This document shows positions 9,064 through 17,820 of a stretch of 64,000 bases of DNA, in pieces. Positions within the stretch are counted from its first letter, which is position 1. Each line of letters opens with the position of its first letter. A program made the position numbers and the translations under genes. Origin of the DNA: Glutamicibacter mishrai (lineage in GTDB: Bacteria > Actinomycetota > Actinomycetes > Actinomycetales > Micrococcaceae); assembly GCF_012221945.1 (NCBI RefSeq), contig NZ_CP032549.1:1426001-1490000 (forward strand). Direction: 5' to 3'. The notes under the pieces are model-generated. The model was not told the DNA's origin, ran no database searches, and saw only the letters and a program-made list of their open reading frames with translations.

Positions 9064-10476
9064 TTATCCCAGACGAATCTCATCAATACCGTCAAGATCC
9101 CACTGCCCGTCATCCCATTTCAAATTTTTGGCCAGTGGCAATTGATGAGAGGCACTTTCAATAATGTGCATCAGGTATCCCCCGGTATTTGGGAACGCCA
9201 CGATGTCGCCCTTGGCTACGCCTTGCGGGAATTCAAAGCGGCGGCGCAAGATGAGTTCTTCTTCAATGCAATAAGCACCTACGAGGAAGCCGCTGTACGG
9301 TGCGAGCTGTCTTGAATGTCTACCCGCCGTCTTGACCAGCAGTGGGTCAACTAGGAAATCTGCAGCCGTTGAACGGCACTGGGTGCGATTCATATGGAGA
9401 CCCACAAGGCTTACGCCATCACTGCGTTCCTTGGTGAAGGCCACCTGGGACAGCGTGAGCCCACAGCCATCGAGCAGTGAGCGCCCCGGTTCACACCTCA
9501 GCTGAATCCCGCGTTCATTGAGCATCTCGGCTACGCTTTGAGATCCATCGGCTCCCTTGGTAGTCAGGATCTGTTCTAGCCACGGACCACGAATCAACTG
9601 CTGGTGATACGGATATAGGGCCTTGCTGGCCTGCGGGCCCGTGGCACCAAGCCGATCAGCTTTCCAGGTCAAAGATTCGTCCCCCTCGGGCAGCTCGGCG
9701 AGCGCCTCCCAGAATCCTCTCCACTGGATTGAATCATCAAGATAAGACATGGGAATACCGCCGCCCATATCTACAAACTTCACCGAATGACCTTGCTGAC
9801 GCAGCGCATCAACTAAGTCCAGTGACTCCTGCAGCACTGCTGCGCGCTGCCCACCGTCGTAGCCGTTGAGGTGGAAGTGCACACCGATGACTTCGAGCGC
9901 CTTTTGATTGGTGACGCCACCCAAAAACTCCAGCCAACGCTCTGCGCTCAGTCCGAATCTGGTGGGTGGGATCTGCGGATCAGCAGAAGCCAGTCGCAGG
10001 GCAACCCGGGCTGGAGTGTTCGTAGCGTTAGCGATCTGAAGTAGATCATCTACTTCATCTTCATTATCTAGACTCAGCACCACATTGTTCTGGACTGCCA
10101 GCTCAAGTAGGGCTTGGGACTTCACCGCAGCGGTGACAATCAATGAATCGGAGCTGATTCCACGCTTCAGACACTGATCTAATTCGTGGAAGCTTGCTAC
10201 ATCCACTCCGCAGCCTTCGGCAAAAGCCTTGTCGATAGCACCAAGGGTCTTATTGGCCTTGCGCGCTAGATAGATTTGGAAGTCAACCTCATATTCAGCC
10301 GCTGCCTCACGTAGCTCGGTGATGTTCCGTGCCATCGATGAGAAGTTGTGAACGTTTAGTGGTGACCCATACTTGGTGAGTAGTTCTTGGCAGAGTTTAG
10401 GATTCTCAACAAGTTCTGTCATCCATGGTTCCAGACGGGCCGTCAGAGGTAGGGTTCCGTGCATCAGCGGTGGCAT
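9064..10476 (-). CDS. Y4yA-type PLP-dependent decarboxylase-like enzyme
   Basis: A 470-residue fold-type III PLP enzyme related to diaminopimelate/ornithine decarboxylases and SbnH. The PLP lysine lies in the N-terminal IYLARKANKTLGA, a variant of the usual YAxKAN. VHFHLNGYDG, FVDMGGGIP and CEPGRSLLDGCG follow as expected of the barrel. The C-terminal beta domain has YCIEEELILRR and FPNTGGYLMH. I place the start at ATG 10476, which overlaps the stop of the upstream gene (TGATG); the frame stays open to 10533. It is the last gene of a three-gene operon. It probably decarboxylates, or otherwise processes, an amino-acid intermediate made by the upstream SbnA-like enzyme. The substrate is unknown. 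Confidence 0.75.
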   Translation of the reverse strand: MPPLMHGTLPLTARLEPWMTELVENPKLCQELLTKYGSPLNVHNFSSMARNITELREAAAEYEVDFQIYLARKANKTLGAIDKAFAEGCGVDVASFHELDQCLKRGISSDSLIVTAAVKSQALLELAVQNNVVLSLDNEDEVDDLLQIANATNTPARVALRLASADPQIPPTRFGLSAERWLEFLGGVTNQKALEVIGVHFHLNGYDGGQRAAVLQESLDLVDALRQQGHSVKFVDMGGGIPMSYLDDSIQWRGFWEALAELPEGDESLTWKADRLGATGPQASKALYPYHQQLIRGPWLEQILTTKGADGSQSVAEMLNERGIQLRCEPGRSLLDGCGLTLSQVAFTKERSDGVSLVGLHMNRTQCRSTAADFLVDPLLVKTAGRHSRQLAPYSGFLVGAYCIEEELILRRRFEFPQGVAKGDIVAFPNTGGYLMHIIESASHQLPLAKNLKWDDGQWDLDGIDEIRLG

Positions 10477-12098
10477 CAATAAGCTACTTTCTGGCTTTGA
10501 ACGGTCACTTGCGTTGCAATGCGCTTGACCCATTCTCGGTACTCGGTATGCAAAGTTCGGTTCAAGGTGTCATGACCCAAGGTAGGGTCCTCCGTCGGAC
10601 GCCCCAGAGCGCTCAACGACTCATTGCGTTGGCCCTGTGAATCGATGCAGGTTCCGTCAGTGTCGGTGAGCAGTCCGCGCTCGCCGGACCTGATCATGAT
10701 TTCTCCTGCCGCCAACAGGCCATCAATGAGCGAGTTCGCTGGTTTGCCGTGAGGAGCTGCGGCGGTGAGCACGCCCGGCGCGGCAGTCACAGAGTCTATT
10801 TCAACGGTGTCTGTTCTTTGATCTTCGCCTTGATCAGTACTAGCTGTACTTGCTACGGATTGTTGGAGGCGCAGGATCCCCGCGTCGTGCAGGGCTAGCA
10901 GTTTTTGTGCTGTGGGCTCTGGTGGGCCAAAGGCCATACGTTCAAGGTTGCTTGCTGCTAGGTTAAATTCTCCTCGCTCGGTGTGGCTCCAGTTATATCT
11001 AGAGAGCGCACGGACCAGTTCTGAATATAGCTTTGACCAAGTTACCGCCCACACCCATTCATGGGTTCCGCTTACTAGTCCACGGTTAGCTTCCAGGCTA
11101 TAGCGTAATTGTTCAAAAGGTCGCTCATGTTCTGAGAATTGTGCGGATCTACCGGTACATACGGTGTCCCAGAGTGATTCCTTGGTGGCCGGTACGCCGC
11201 TGAAATCAGCGATGTGCTTCGCGCAGTCCAGCAGGATGCTCCACATTTTCCTAGTATAAGGCGTTGAAGAGCCCGCCCAGGCACGCAGTTGAGTTTGGTA
11301 AATGCCCAGAACGCTGTGCAGGTCTTCGCCAATGTCTCTTGGCTTTGGCGTCATCGCAATACCCTTGCGCGAAACCATCGTGATCAGCGCTGGCTCGTTT
11401 CCGCTGGGCAGATATCGCAGCGCACCCCCGGCATCATCGGCAACAGGTTCCCAACGGCCACCGCGCCCTTCGGTCAAGACCATGACCACGTCATAGGCTG
11501 TCAGTGCGGCACCGCGAATCTTGACCGTACTTCCAGCTGGTACTTGCGCGATGGCTTCAGGGGCTTGTTCCACGCTCAGCGCTGCTGCGGGAATTGTTGA
11601 AACCGGTTGCTCTTCATTCTTGTAGCCTGCCAACCCGTGGCCGGTAGCAAGGACAACTTCATCATAGAGTTCAGCACCAGAAGTCGTTGATACTGCCCAC
11701 TGTTCGCCTTGCCGTTGAACCCGCTGAACCACCAGCGGTCGATGGGATACCGATAGCTCACCGTGTTTGGTCAACAGTTCAAATTGCTCGCTGAGGTATG
11801 CGCCGACCTCGGCCCGTGGTGCAAAGACGTCTTGGATTTTATCCGAAGCATGCGGCTGCCTGTATTGATCAAACGTCTTTTCGCACAGACTAGAAGACGC
11901 GTCGATTATGCGCGAGTTGACGTTCAGCCTCAGTTCTTTGGGCTGCGTGGTATTCCATACCCGTCCGGCTCCCGGCGGGTAGGGGTCATAAACATCAACC
12001 TGAACAGTTTGGCCTTCGTTGTCGCTGAGCACATCGTTGAGTTCCAACAGAGCAAACAGACACTTTGGGCCGCCACCGACCATCGCTATGCGGATCAT
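10476..12098 (-). CDS. FAD/NAD(P)-binding protein (NAD_binding_9 type)
   Basis: A 540-residue protein opening with the Rossmann motif MIRIAMVGGGPKCLFALLEL, an acidic VDVYDPYPPGAG second strand, then LRLNVNSRIID and an ATGHGLAG segment. This organisation is typical of the FAD/NAD(P)-binding proteins of the pfam13454 group, distantly related to lysine/ornithine N-hydroxylases. It has no signal peptide. The ATG overlaps the stop of the upstream gene (ATGA), and its own stop overlaps the downstream start, so the three proteins are made together. It may oxidise or hydroxylate the amino-acid product of its partners. No experimentally characterised close relative comes to mind. Confidence 0.7.
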   Translation of the reverse strand: MIRIAMVGGGPKCLFALLELNDVLSDNEGQTVQVDVYDPYPPGAGRVWNTTQPKELRLNVNSRIIDASSSLCEKTFDQYRQPHASDKIQDVFAPRAEVGAYLSEQFELLTKHGELSVSHRPLVVQRVQRQGEQWAVSTTSGAELYDEVVLATGHGLAGYKNEEQPVSTIPAAALSVEQAPEAIAQVPAGSTVKIRGAALTAYDVVMVLTEGRGGRWEPVADDAGGALRYLPSGNEPALITMVSRKGIAMTPKPRDIGEDLHSVLGIYQTQLRAWAGSSTPYTRKMWSILLDCAKHIADFSGVPATKESLWDTVCTGRSAQFSEHERPFEQLRYSLEANRGLVSGTHEWVWAVTWSKLYSELVRALSRYNWSHTERGEFNLAASNLERMAFGPPEPTAQKLLALHDAGILRLQQSVASTASTDQGEDQRTDTVEIDSVTAAPGVLTAAAPHGKPANSLIDGLLAAGEIMIRSGERGLLTDTDGTCIDSQGQRNESLSALGRPTEDPTLGHDTLNRTLHTEYREWVKRIATQVTVQSQKVAY

Positions 12099-13093
12099 CG
12101 TTCAGCGCCAACTTCTAACTCAGACAAGTTCGCAGACTGAGGTGACTCACCAAGAGTTTTTTGCACCCATTCATCGTTGTAAACGGTGTGTAGATAGGGA
12201 ACCCCGGAATCGTGCACCAAGAAGGCAACCCGTGAGCCTTGGGGAATGCCTGGGAGCATTTTCCCCATGGCCGCGACAATTGCTCCGGTAGAGGCTCCGG
12301 CAAGGATGCCTTCCCGTTTGGCCAGTAGTCGGCAGCCACGAACCATCTCAATTTCAGGGATACGGAAAACTTCGTCGGGCTGCACTTCTAGGGACAGATC
12401 AGGGACGATTCCTGCGCCCAGACCGGGCAGGCGCCGTTCTGCCGATTGGCCACCAAAGAGCACTGAGCCAAGTGCATCCACCGCAATCAGTTTTGTTTTG
12501 AGCTGATGTTCTCGCACGTACTTTTGGCATCCGAGAATCGTGCCCGTGGTACTGGTGGCGACAAAGAGCATATCTAGATCTCCTCCCATCGCCTCCATAA
12601 TTTCTGGCATGGTCGTAGAGTAGTGAGCCTCAGGGTTGCGTGCGGATCCATACTGGTTGGTGGTCACCGCACCAGGGTTTTCGGACAGCAGTTGGGCGAC
12701 CCGTTTGCGGCGCGCGGCTAGCCTGTTGCCATCGGGTGGATCCATGACAAGATCTACGGTTGCTCCGTAGGCGCGCATGATGTCTAGAGCTGATTTGTTG
12801 GCGTTTTCATCAACCACGGCAACAAAGTTGATATCTCGCACGATGCATTGCCGGGCCAGTGAGATCCCCAAGTTACCTGAGGTTGATTCCACCACCATTC
12901 CGCCAGGCTTGAGTTCACCTGTTTCTAAGAACGCAGTGATCAGAGATTCAGCAGTGCGTTCCTTGGTGCTGCCAGAAAGTTGCAGTGAATCCAGCTTGGC
13001 GAAAAGCTCGATTTCACTTGAATCGAATAGCCTCTCAAGTTTCACAATCGGTGAATTGAAGGGTGTTAAAGCACCGGTAACTTCCATAGTCAC
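12095..13093 (-). CDS. SbnA-like PLP-dependent synthase (cysteine synthase family)
   Basis: A 332-residue fold-type II PLP enzyme. The Schiff-base lysine is in LSGSTKERTA, the substrate-carboxylate loop is VESTSGNLG, and the phosphate-binding glycine loop is ATSTTGTILG. GILAGASTGAIVAA near the C-terminus is also typical. The overall pattern fits SbnA, which joins O-phosphoserine and glutamate on the way to 2,3-diaminopropionate, better than CysK. No SbnB-like dehydrogenase is beside it; the next gene is an FAD/NAD(P)-binding protein. The start is GTG 13093 or ATG 13087; neither has a good ribosome-binding site. It heads the three-gene operon. Housekeeping cysteine synthase is unlikely given the context. 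Confidence 0.75.
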   Translation of the reverse strand: MTMEVTGALTPFNSPIVKLERLFDSSEIELFAKLDSLQLSGSTKERTAESLITAFLETGELKPGGMVVESTSGNLGISLARQCIVRDINFVAVVDENANKSALDIMRAYGATVDLVMDPPDGNRLAARRKRVAQLLSENPGAVTTNQYGSARNPEAHYSTTMPEIMEAMGGDLDMLFVATSTTGTILGCQKYVREHQLKTKLIAVDALGSVLFGGQSAERRLPGLGAGIVPDLSLEVQPDEVFRIPEIEMVRGCRLLAKREGILAGASTGAIVAAMGKMLPGIPQGSRVAFLVHDSGVPYLHTVYNDEWVQKTLGESPQSANLSELEVGAER

Positions 13094-13256
13094 TACTCAC
13101 ATTCTTACGACGCAGAACACTGCTGACGGTCATTTCCAGGTCAGTAGCTATGAGCTTGACTCGTCCCGTTTTTCGCAAGTCTATGTGTAGAAGTGAAGCG
13201 ATGGCTACCGGTGCCGCGGATTCAGATGTAAGCCCCAGACGGTGCACTCTTGCCGC

Positions 13257-14639
13257 TCAGCTGACGTTCTGAGATTCCTCCCTTACCAGGTGCTCAGACG
13301 GTGCAGTGTGGCCCTGATCTCGGTTTTTCCGTGACAGAGCCAGGTAGAGCAGGAAGCTGACAAAGAAGCATGGAACCGTGGCGCCAATTGGGCTGGGGAA
13401 CATGTAGGTCAGCAGGTAGGCGACAACCGCACCTGCCACCCACACGCCAACGGCAATCGGGTTCACTCCGTTGCGGTACCAGTAGGCACCACCGCTGTGG
13501 CGCAGGATGTCACGCGTGTAGCGCGAACGCTTAAGCAGGTAGTAGTCCACAATCATGATGGCGAAGACCGGAACGAAGAATGCACCGATGAGTGTCAAGA
13601 AATCAGTGAACTGATCCAGTAGTGCTAGCCAGGTAGCTCCGAGGATAGATACTGCGCCAACTACCAAAGCTGTGGCCAAGAACGGCAACTTACGTTCGGG
13701 ACGGGAGTTGACCACCGAGGTGATCATTCCGTAGACGGCCATTGTATTGGTAGCCATTACTGACAAGAAGATGGCGATAGCCAGTGGGGCACCAAAGGCT
13801 GCAACAAGAATTGTTGGGTCAAACTCTGTTGCTTGGCCACCGGAGAGGATGACGTACCCAATAGCAGTGGCGCCAAGGATCATGGCCAAGACGGTAGAAA
13901 GCGTATAGCCAATGCCTGAACCGACAATGCTGGCACGAGTATTGCGAGCCATACGGTTGATATCCGCCGAAAGCACGGTCCATGAAATCGCCGTGGCAAT
14001 CACGATATCCAGAACGATGAACGGTGTGTATCCAAGGGAGGCATCAACCGGAATCGCAGCAAACTCTTCAGGATTATATTTGCCGAAGGCCATGGCAAAG
14101 ACGTAGGCCATGATGGCCAAGATCAAGACAGCAAGCCAGGGTTCAACTTTCGAAATTCCTTCATGCCCAAACAGTGCCAGAGTCACGACAAAGACTTGGC
14201 AGATCACGGAGAATAGGACGGGATTGCTGAACCCGGTCAGCGAATCAACGAGGTAGTTGACGGTGACGCCTGCCAGCATGGCCTGCACCCAGCTCCAGCC
14301 CATCAGCACGATGACATTGGCTGCCACCGGCAGCAAGCTACCGCGAGCACCAAAGGCACCGCGTGTGATGGCCATGGTGGGCAGCCCGGTACGAGTGCCG
14401 ATGTTTCCTACCAGGACCAAGATGACGGCACCGATTAGCGTGCCGACAACAATCATCACCAGTGCAAGTGAGAAGTTCAGTCCGGGCACAAAGAATGTGC
14501 CGGTCAAGAGCGTGGTCACCACGAGGTTGGCTGCTAGCCAGATCATGCCAATACGCCCGGTGCCCAGCTGTCCGCGAATCGGGCCGGAGCTTTCGGCGCC
14601 GGCTTCTAGCTTCTGTTCAAATTTGCGGTAGAGATTCAT
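13257..14639 (-). CDS. NCS1-family purine/cytosine permease
   Basis: A 460-residue permease with about 12 membrane segments. The N-terminal RIGMIWLAANLVVTTLLTG, the TRTGLPTMAITRGAFGARGS loop and the GWSWVQ motif are typical of the CodB/CytX branch of nucleobase:cation symporters. It should import a nucleobase, hydroxymethylpyrimidine, allantoin or a related heterocycle. Its ATG overlaps the stop of the NTF2-like gene (ATGA), so the two form a pair. The pair is divergent from an XRE-cupin regulator that probably controls it. The substrate cannot be told from sequence. Confidence 0.85.
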   Translation of the reverse strand: MNLYRKFEQKLEAGAESSGPIRGQLGTGRIGMIWLAANLVVTTLLTGTFFVPGLNFSLALVMIVVGTLIGAVILVLVGNIGTRTGLPTMAITRGAFGARGSLLPVAANVIVLMGWSWVQAMLAGVTVNYLVDSLTGFSNPVLFSVICQVFVVTLALFGHEGISKVEPWLAVLILAIMAYVFAMAFGKYNPEEFAAIPVDASLGYTPFIVLDIVIATAISWTVLSADINRMARNTRASIVGSGIGYTLSTVLAMILGATAIGYVILSGGQATEFDPTILVAAFGAPLAIAIFLSVMATNTMAVYGMITSVVNSRPERKLPFLATALVVGAVSILGATWLALLDQFTDFLTLIGAFFVPVFAIMIVDYYLLKRSRYTRDILRHSGGAYWYRNGVNPIAVGVWVAGAVVAYLLTYMFPSPIGATVPCFFVSFLLYLALSRKNRDQGHTAPSEHLVREESQNVS

Positions 14640-15085
14640 GCGGTCTCACCGGTGGCTTCAGTTGCCGCTTGCTCCGGCACGGTTGAAAGGTGCTCGTGGA
14701 TTGCAATGAGTGAACCGTCTGCTTCGAGGCGGAAAACGATAGTTTCACGTTCTACGTAAGAGTCAATGGTGTAGTTCTCTGGATCATTTCCACTGCGCGT
14801 TTGTGTTGCCACGCTGTGGCTGAAGACTGCACCGCCAGCGAAAACATGAACGAGTTGGTCAGTGGACTGGCAACCGGTAACCTGCCATCCATCAGCTAGC
14901 CAGCTGCCCCAAAGCTTTTCGTAGCTAGCGCGATCATCTAAGCGGGATGCTTCGGGATGAAAAATGAAGGATGCGTCTGGCGCGAAGTGTGAGAAGTATT
15001 CTTCAGTGTTTGTCGTGCCAAATGCTTCTACGATCTTGGCGGCGGCGGCCAGTACGTCGCTTTCGGTAGGTGCAACTGTGCTCAA
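14636..15085 (-). CDS. Nuclear transport factor 2 / SnoaL-like protein
   Basis: A 149-residue small alpha+beta-barrel protein of the NTF2-like superfamily. It has a conserved N-terminal helix with YFSHFAPDASFIFHP, then LWGSWLADGWQV, and a C-terminal strand set with IDSYVERETIVFRLE. I choose the TTG at 15085 (LSTVAPTESD) because GGGAGAA sits five bases before it; the open frame reaches 15163 without a ribosome-binding site. Members bind small hydrophobic or heterocyclic molecules and may be hydrolases, isomerases or simple binding proteins. It is coupled to the NCS1 permease and presumably handles the imported compound. Confidence 0.7.
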   Translation of the reverse strand: MSTVAPTESDVLAAAAKIVEAFGTTNTEEYFSHFAPDASFIFHPEASRLDDRASYEKLWGSWLADGWQVTGCQSTDQLVHVFAGGAVFSHSVATQTRSGNDPENYTIDSYVERETIVFRLEADGSLIAIHEHLSTVPEQAATEATGETA

Positions 15086-15273
15086 CGGTTCTCCCAAGGC
15101 TGAGGTCCGGATTCGGACGCTTCTAGGTAGGCATATGGCGTGAGGTGGATTACCTATATGCATTTTTTGTTTACCCTAGGTGATCAATTGGTGCCGGTCA
15201 ATGAATTTCGCTCATATGACAGGTGCCCTATTACCCCGAAGTTACGGTCATTCCGGACACTAAATATGGGCTT

Positions 15274-15300
15274 TGCACTTTTAGTGCAGTATGATGCACT
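15274..15300. promoter_or_regulatory. Operator-like repeat before the XRE regulator
   Basis: TGCACTTTTAGTGCA at 15274-15288 is a perfect inverted repeat (TGCACT, 3-nt spacer, AGTGCA), and a third TGCACT follows at 15295-15300, ending one base before the ATG at 15302. No ribosome-binding site is present, so the message may be leaderless and the repeat an autoregulatory site. Confidence 0.55.
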
Positions 15301-15301
15301 C

Positions 15302-15910
15302 ATGGAGATTAACGCCGAACGGCTTGCGCAAACCATCGGTACGCGAGTAAAAAACGAACGCAAAAAGCACGAATGGACGCTGGATCAGCTCGCTGAGCAT
15401 GCCGGGGTCAGCCGCCGCATGCTCATCAACGTTGAGCAAGGAACAGCCAACCCCAGCGTCAGCATTCTGCTTAAGCTTTCTGATGCGCTGGGACTAGGAC
15501 TGCCCGCCTTGGTCGAACCACCGGAAGCACGCCACTCTAATGTGACGCGGGCAGGCGAAGGCGCCGTCTTGTGGAACGGTGAGAATGGCGGCCGAGGAAT
15601 TCTGGTGGCTGGCACCCAAGCCCCTGAAGTACTTGAGCTATGGGACTGGAATTTAGCTCCCGGCGAGCGCCACGAGAGCGAAGCCCACGCTGCAGGAACC
15701 CGCGAACTTCTGCACCTCCTTAAAGGCTCTATCACCGTAGTAGTTGATGGTGAATCCCATGAGCTCAAAGCCGGTGATGCCATGTCCTTTGACGGGGACA
15801 CCATCCACTCTTACTCAAATATTCACAAGACCACCGCCACATTCAGCCTGTGCGTATTCGAACCAGGTGTGGGCCACACACATAAGACGGAGAACAGCAA
15901 TGACGAATAG
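15302..15910 (+). CDS. XRE-family regulator with C-terminal cupin domain
   Basis: A 202-residue regulator. Residues about 8-65 form the XRE helix-turn-helix (WTLDQLAEHAGVSRRMLINV, then PSVSILLKLSDALG). The C-terminal cupin barrel includes ERHESEAHAAGTRELLHLLKG and SFDGDTIHSY. The ATG at 15302 is chosen because the protein then begins directly with the helix-turn-helix; the longer open frame is unlike the family. It is divergent from the NTF2/NCS1 pair and overlaps the start of the B3/B4 gene by 11 nt, so it heads a three-gene operon. The cupin probably senses a small molecule, perhaps an amino acid or heterocycle handled by the neighbouring transporters. Confidence 0.88.
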   Translation: MEINAERLAQTIGTRVKNERKKHEWTLDQLAEHAGVSRRMLINVEQGTANPSVSILLKLSDALGLGLPALVEPPEARHSNVTRAGEGAVLWNGENGGRGILVAGTQAPEVLELWDWNLAPGERHESEAHAAGTRELLHLLKGSITVVVDGESHELKAGDAMSFDGDTIHSYSNIHKTTATFSLCVFEPGVGHTHKTENSNDE

Positions 15911-16619
15911 GCTGACCCCCACCGAATTCCTCTACGGCTGCTCTATTGACCCGTCAGTCCTAGAACTACGCCCGGACTACCGCGCACTGTTGCTGGTGGT
16001 TGAAGGTATCGACCCACGGGCGAATTCTGAGATTGCTCATGAATTGATCAACAAGGCAGAAGCCCACGCTAATGAGCTGCTGGCCGCGACCCCAGTGGAC
16101 CAGTTGCCACAGATCAGCGCCTGGCGCGAGGCCTACCGCGGTTTTGGTGCCAAGCCTCAGCGCACCCGCAATAGCCTCGAAGCACTCACTCGTCGCGCGG
16201 GTGCAGGGTTACCGCGTGTGAATGCATTGACTGATATTTACAACGCCATTTCTGTACTACATCAAATTCCGCTTGGTGGTGAAGACTTTGATCTCTACGA
16301 CGGACCGGCCACGCTCACCCGTGCTACCGGGGATGAATCCTTTGATACGACCGCTGGCGGCGAAGTGGTGCTTGAAAACCCTGAAACAGGCGAAGTGATT
16401 TGGCGAGATAACACCGGGGTGACCTGCCGCCGCTGGAACTGGCGCCAAGGTAAGCGCACCGCGCTGTCCCAAGACACCACTAATGCTTTCTTCATCTTGG
16501 ATGCTTTGGCACCCATGAGCGATGAAGAGCTGGAGGCGACCGGCGAAGCCTTGAGCCAAGCCTTGGAGTCTTTGGGCACCGCAGTACAAGTTTCCAAGCG
16601 GATGGTAGGTGCCCAGTGA
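15900..16619 (+). CDS. Stand-alone B3/B4 tRNA-editing domain protein
   Basis: A 239-residue protein of the B3/B4 domain family, homologous to the editing domain of the PheRS beta chain. The family signature is present: AYRGFGAKPQRTRNSLEAL, GLPRVNALTDIYNAIS, PLGGEDFDLYDG and GVTCRRWNWRQGKRT. In PheRS this domain hydrolyses mischarged aminoacyl-tRNA; for free-standing copies the role is poorly known, though removal of a misacylated amino acid is a natural guess. It overlaps the XRE-cupin gene upstream and its stop overlaps the GTG of the EamA exporter (GTGA). Coupling to an amino-acid-type exporter suggests defence against an unusual amino acid. Confidence 0.85.
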   Translation: MTNRLTPTEFLYGCSIDPSVLELRPDYRALLLVVEGIDPRANSEIAHELINKAEAHANELLAATPVDQLPQISAWREAYRGFGAKPQRTRNSLEALTRRAGAGLPRVNALTDIYNAISVLHQIPLGGEDFDLYDGPATLTRATGDESFDTTAGGEVVLENPETGEVIWRDNTGVTCRRWNWRQGKRTALSQDTTNAFFILDALAPMSDEELEATGEALSQALESLGTAVQVSKRMVGAQ

Positions 16620-17515
16620 GCCCTCGCTCAACACTGAACGGTCTGCCGCCGTGGACCTTGGCAGTTACCGCGATGCTGGCAGTCCAGCTATCCAACGCCA
16701 CGTCCGTCTTTGTCATCGGGCAGGTTGGCGCCGGCGGCACAGCATGGCTACGTATGTGCTTTGGTGTTGTTTTCCTTTGGATCATCGCGCGCCCAAAGTT
16801 CCGCTCTATTCGCAAGCAAGACATCCCAGCGCTGATCGGGCTAGGCGTGGTCACCGGTTTTATGACCGCGTTGTTCCTCGAAGCCGTTGACCGCATCCCT
16901 CTGGGCACTGCCGTATCCATCGAGTTCCTCGGTCCGCTCACTGTTGCGGGGATCATGAGCAAAAACCGCAAGGCGTTGATATGGCCAATTTTGGCCGTTC
17001 TAGGCGTTGTACTGCTCACCGAACCGTGGCACGGGAAAATCGACGGCGTAGGTGTGCTGTTCGCATTGGGTGCCGGAACCTGTTGGGGTTTGTACAACAT
17101 ACTCACTCAACACGTTGGTGATCGTTTCTCGGGAATCAGCGGCTTGTCGCTGACCATTCCCGTGGCTGCCATCGCAACGATGCCGGTGGGTTTGCCACAA
17201 GTTATCAGCCACGATTTTGCGTGGTGGACTCTGCCCGCTGCCGCAGGCATTGCCCTCATCACCCCGGTCATCGCCTTTGGACTGGAGATGCTGGCCCTGA
17301 AACGAATGACGCACACCGCTTTTGGTACATTGCTTTCCATCGAACCGGCCTTTGGAATTCTTATCGGATTGCTCGTTTTGGCCCAGACTCCAAGCTGGCT
17401 CCAGGCCCTTGGCATCATTATCGTGATCGCTGCCGGAGCCGGGGCACAGCGAGGGGGCCGGCGTAAGAGTCAGGATCTTGCGTTCACTGATTTACCCTTA
17501 GAAACTCAAAAATAG
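16616..17515 (+). CDS. EamA-family exporter (RhtA-like)
   Basis: A 299-residue DMT-superfamily permease with ten hydrophobic segments in two EamA repeats. Typical segments are AVQLSNATSVFVIGQVGAGG, ALFLEAVDRIPLGTAVSIEF and LLSIEPAFGILIGLLVL. The closest well-known family member is RhtA, the threonine/homoserine exporter. GTG 16616 overlaps the upstream stop. As the last gene of the XRE-cupin operon it probably exports an amino acid or analogue from the cytoplasm. No terminator of note follows. Confidence 0.85.
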   Translation: MSPRSTLNGLPPWTLAVTAMLAVQLSNATSVFVIGQVGAGGTAWLRMCFGVVFLWIIARPKFRSIRKQDIPALIGLGVVTGFMTALFLEAVDRIPLGTAVSIEFLGPLTVAGIMSKNRKALIWPILAVLGVVLLTEPWHGKIDGVGVLFALGAGTCWGLYNILTQHVGDRFSGISGLSLTIPVAAIATMPVGLPQVISHDFAWWTLPAAAGIALITPVIAFGLEMLALKRMTHTAFGTLLSIEPAFGILIGLLVLAQTPSWLQALGIIIVIAAGAGAQRGGRRKSQDLAFTDLPLETQK

Positions 17516-17585
17516 TTGGTACCACGCCTTTAATGTTCATAAATGTATTTGAGTTTCCCCGCAACTAGTGAACACGTAATCCAGC

Positions 17586-17820
17586 TCATACAGTCAGCGT
17601 TAGCACGGTCCCGTAGGAGGCTGAGCCTTCGATGACCCACAAGGTGCTAGCGTCCCCGCCGGTGCGGCGCCCGGCCCAGATAATGGCGCGTTTGATGCCT
17701 GCCTCAGTGGTGGGGAAGTCGCGGGTTTCGATGTGCTCGCCGGTGTTGGCGAGGATGGCATAGACATGCTTTTTCGCGTGGGTATCCATGCCGATGATGT
17801 AGGAGTATGTTTTGGTGACG
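17586..17820 (-). pseudogene. IS110 transposase, N-terminal remnant
   Basis: The remnant reads YSYIIGMDTHAKKHVYAIL, then TRDFPTTEAGIKRA, and TLWVIEGSASYG. This matches the start of the DEDD/RuvC-like catalytic domain of IS110-family transposases (the G-x-DTH aspartate is present). The frame begins in TAG-CAG-ACC with no start codon before the internal ATG, and similarity stops after about 70 residues where an unrelated tail leads to a stop. Full-length family members have about 350-400 residues, so this cannot work as a transposase. Confidence 0.75.

Noticed and set aside
12095..13093. Housekeeping cysteine synthase CysK/CysM
   Set aside because: The loop sequences and the overlap with two unusual genes fit SbnA-like enzymes better; no cysE or sulfur genes are nearby.
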